NCBI GenBank assembly: GCA_007121575.1
Contig: SKKJ01000193.1
Coordinates: 1-5,307, forward strand
Direction: 5' to 3'
DNA from: Natronomonas sp.
Lineage (GTDB): Archaea > Halobacteriota > Halobacteria > Halobacteriales > Haloarculaceae
DNA length: 5,307 bases
The notes beneath the pieces are model-generated. The model did not search any database. It had not been told where the DNA came from and was given only the letters and a program-made list of their open reading frames with translations. Shown piece after piece: positions 4,526 to 5,307 of the stretch (positions are counted from its first letter, which is position 1; every line of letters starts with the position of its first letter). Made by a program: the position numbers and the translations under genes.

Positions 4526-5307
4526 TCAGGCGGTGGTCGGTTCGGTTCTCTCTTGGGCAAACAAGTCTAAGACGATTTTTGCGCCACCGAGAACCACGGG
4601 TCCGATGAACAGGCCAATCGCTCCAAACAGGACGATTCCCCCGAAAATTCCTACGACGATGATCGCCACGTTAACCGTCCCGCTTCGGCTGATAAGCGCG
4701 GGTCGAAGGTAGATATCCGAGACGCTGACTGCTAACCCATAGATCACGAACAATCCGGCTGCGAACGGTCGGCCGATCAGGAAAAGATACGTCGAAACCG
4801 GAACCCAAACGCCGAATGCTCCTACGAGTGGAAGCAAGGCGAGGATGAACGTTACCACGGTCAGGAAGATGACTCCGGGCATACCAACGAGCGTTAAGCC
4901 GATCCCGAGCAGCACCGCTTGAATGCCCGCGACAGCAACGTTCCCCACAACGGACGCCCACATGAGGTGATCGAGTTCTCGGAGCAGGTTCCGCTGGACT
5001 CGGTCGTTGATAGGGGCGACCGATTGAAGCCATGCGACTAACCGTTCACCGTCGCGTAATAACGCAAAGAGGACGAACACCGTCACCGTGAACCCGAGCA
5101 GTACACCCGGGAGGCCGCCGATAACGGTGAGTGTGCCCGTTGCGAGATTCTGTACTCCTTCCGCGATTGGCTCTCGGTAGGTCGCATAGATCTGTTCGAA
5201 ATCGACCACATACCCGATGGTTTCGAGCCGGTCCTGAATCACTTCCGTGGCACCTTCGGTCGTATCGTGAAAGCGGCGAAACCCCTCACGGCGCAGCATG
5301 GCGTGTC
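4526..5307 (-). CDS. AI-2E/PerM-family membrane transporter, C-terminal part
   Basis: The frame is open to the right edge, so the N-terminus (probably about 80-100 residues with the first membrane segments) is outside. A Met codon at 5299 is most likely internal. The visible 259 residues carry a hydrophilic stretch followed by membrane segments at roughly bases 5060-5140, 4830-4950, 4710-4830 and 4540-4670. Family features include a hydrophobic segment then LLRDGERL, a central LLPLVGAFGVWVPV, LRPALISRSGTVNVAIIVVG, and FGAIGLFIGPVVLGGAK near the end. The family (formerly UPF0118) includes TqsA, linked to autoinducer-2 export, and members reported as Na+/H+ antiporters, so the name does not establish the substrate. 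The short C-terminal tail LFAQERTEPTTA is polar. The HutG-like gene lies 92 bp downstream on the same strand with its own TATA box, so cotranscription is uncertain. Confidence 0.88.
   Translation of the reverse strand, partial: HAMLRREGFRRFHDTTEGATEVIQDRLETIGYVVDFEQIYATYREPIAEGVQNLATGTLTVIGGLPGVLLGFTVTVFVLFALLRDGERLVAWLQSVAPINDRVQRNLLRELDHLMWASVVGNVAVAGIQAVLLGIGLTLVGMPGVIFLTVVTFILALLPLVGAFGVWVPVSTYLFLIGRPFAAGLFVIYGLAVSVSDIYLRPALISRSGTVNVAIIVVGIFGGIVLFGAIGLFIGPVVLGGAKIVLDLFAQERTEPTTA

Noticed and set aside
1..5307. Search for tRNA/rRNA genes, CRISPR arrays, insertion-sequence ends or a defence or toxin-antitoxin system
   Set aside because: Nothing matching these was seen: no regularly spaced repeats, no transposase-like frame, no terminal inverted repeats with target duplications, and no tRNA-like cloverleaf noticed by eye.

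Overview
The window looks like chromosomal DNA from a halophilic archaeon (class Halobacteria). The proteins are rich in Asp and Glu. The sequence is moderately GC-rich, with AT-rich gaps between genes. Several genes have an archaeal TATA-like box about 25-30 bp before the start codon and no Shine-Dalgarno sequence, which is the usual haloarchaeal leaderless or short-leader arrangement. One protein closely resembles AglF of Haloferax. I cannot name the genus.

Left third (1-1885, minus strand): an RtcB-family RNA ligase whose C-terminus runs off the left edge, starting with GTG at 1009. Upstream of it on the same strand is aglF, a glucose-1-phosphate uridylyltransferase (1070-1825). The 60-bp gap between them holds a well-placed TATA box, so rtcB probably has its own promoter.

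Middle (1826-2547): a gene-free, locally AT-rich stretch of about 420 bp leads into a tandem, imperfectly duplicated promoter-like block. This is followed by a small four-cysteine zinc-ribbon protein on the plus strand (2247-2450). A perfect 10-bp inverted repeat overlaps the stop codon of that gene and encloses a smaller hairpin and a T-tract. Another repeat cluster lies directly before the next start codon.

Right half (2548-5307): a class IV (BCAT-like) aminotransferase on the plus strand converges on a HutG-like ureohydrolase on the minus strand. Upstream of the ureohydrolase, on the same strand, is the C-terminal part of an AI-2E/PerM-family membrane protein that runs off the right edge.

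The genes do not form one obvious pathway. RNA repair, sugar-nucleotide synthesis, amino-acid transamination, amidine hydrolysis and a membrane transporter sit side by side, mostly each with its own promoter. I see no mobile element, CRISPR array, tRNA or rRNA, and no clear new multi-gene system. The most interesting items are regulatory-looking repeats around the small zinc-ribbon and aminotransferase genes, and two enzymes (RtcB-like, HutG-like) that appear to be divergent versions of their families.
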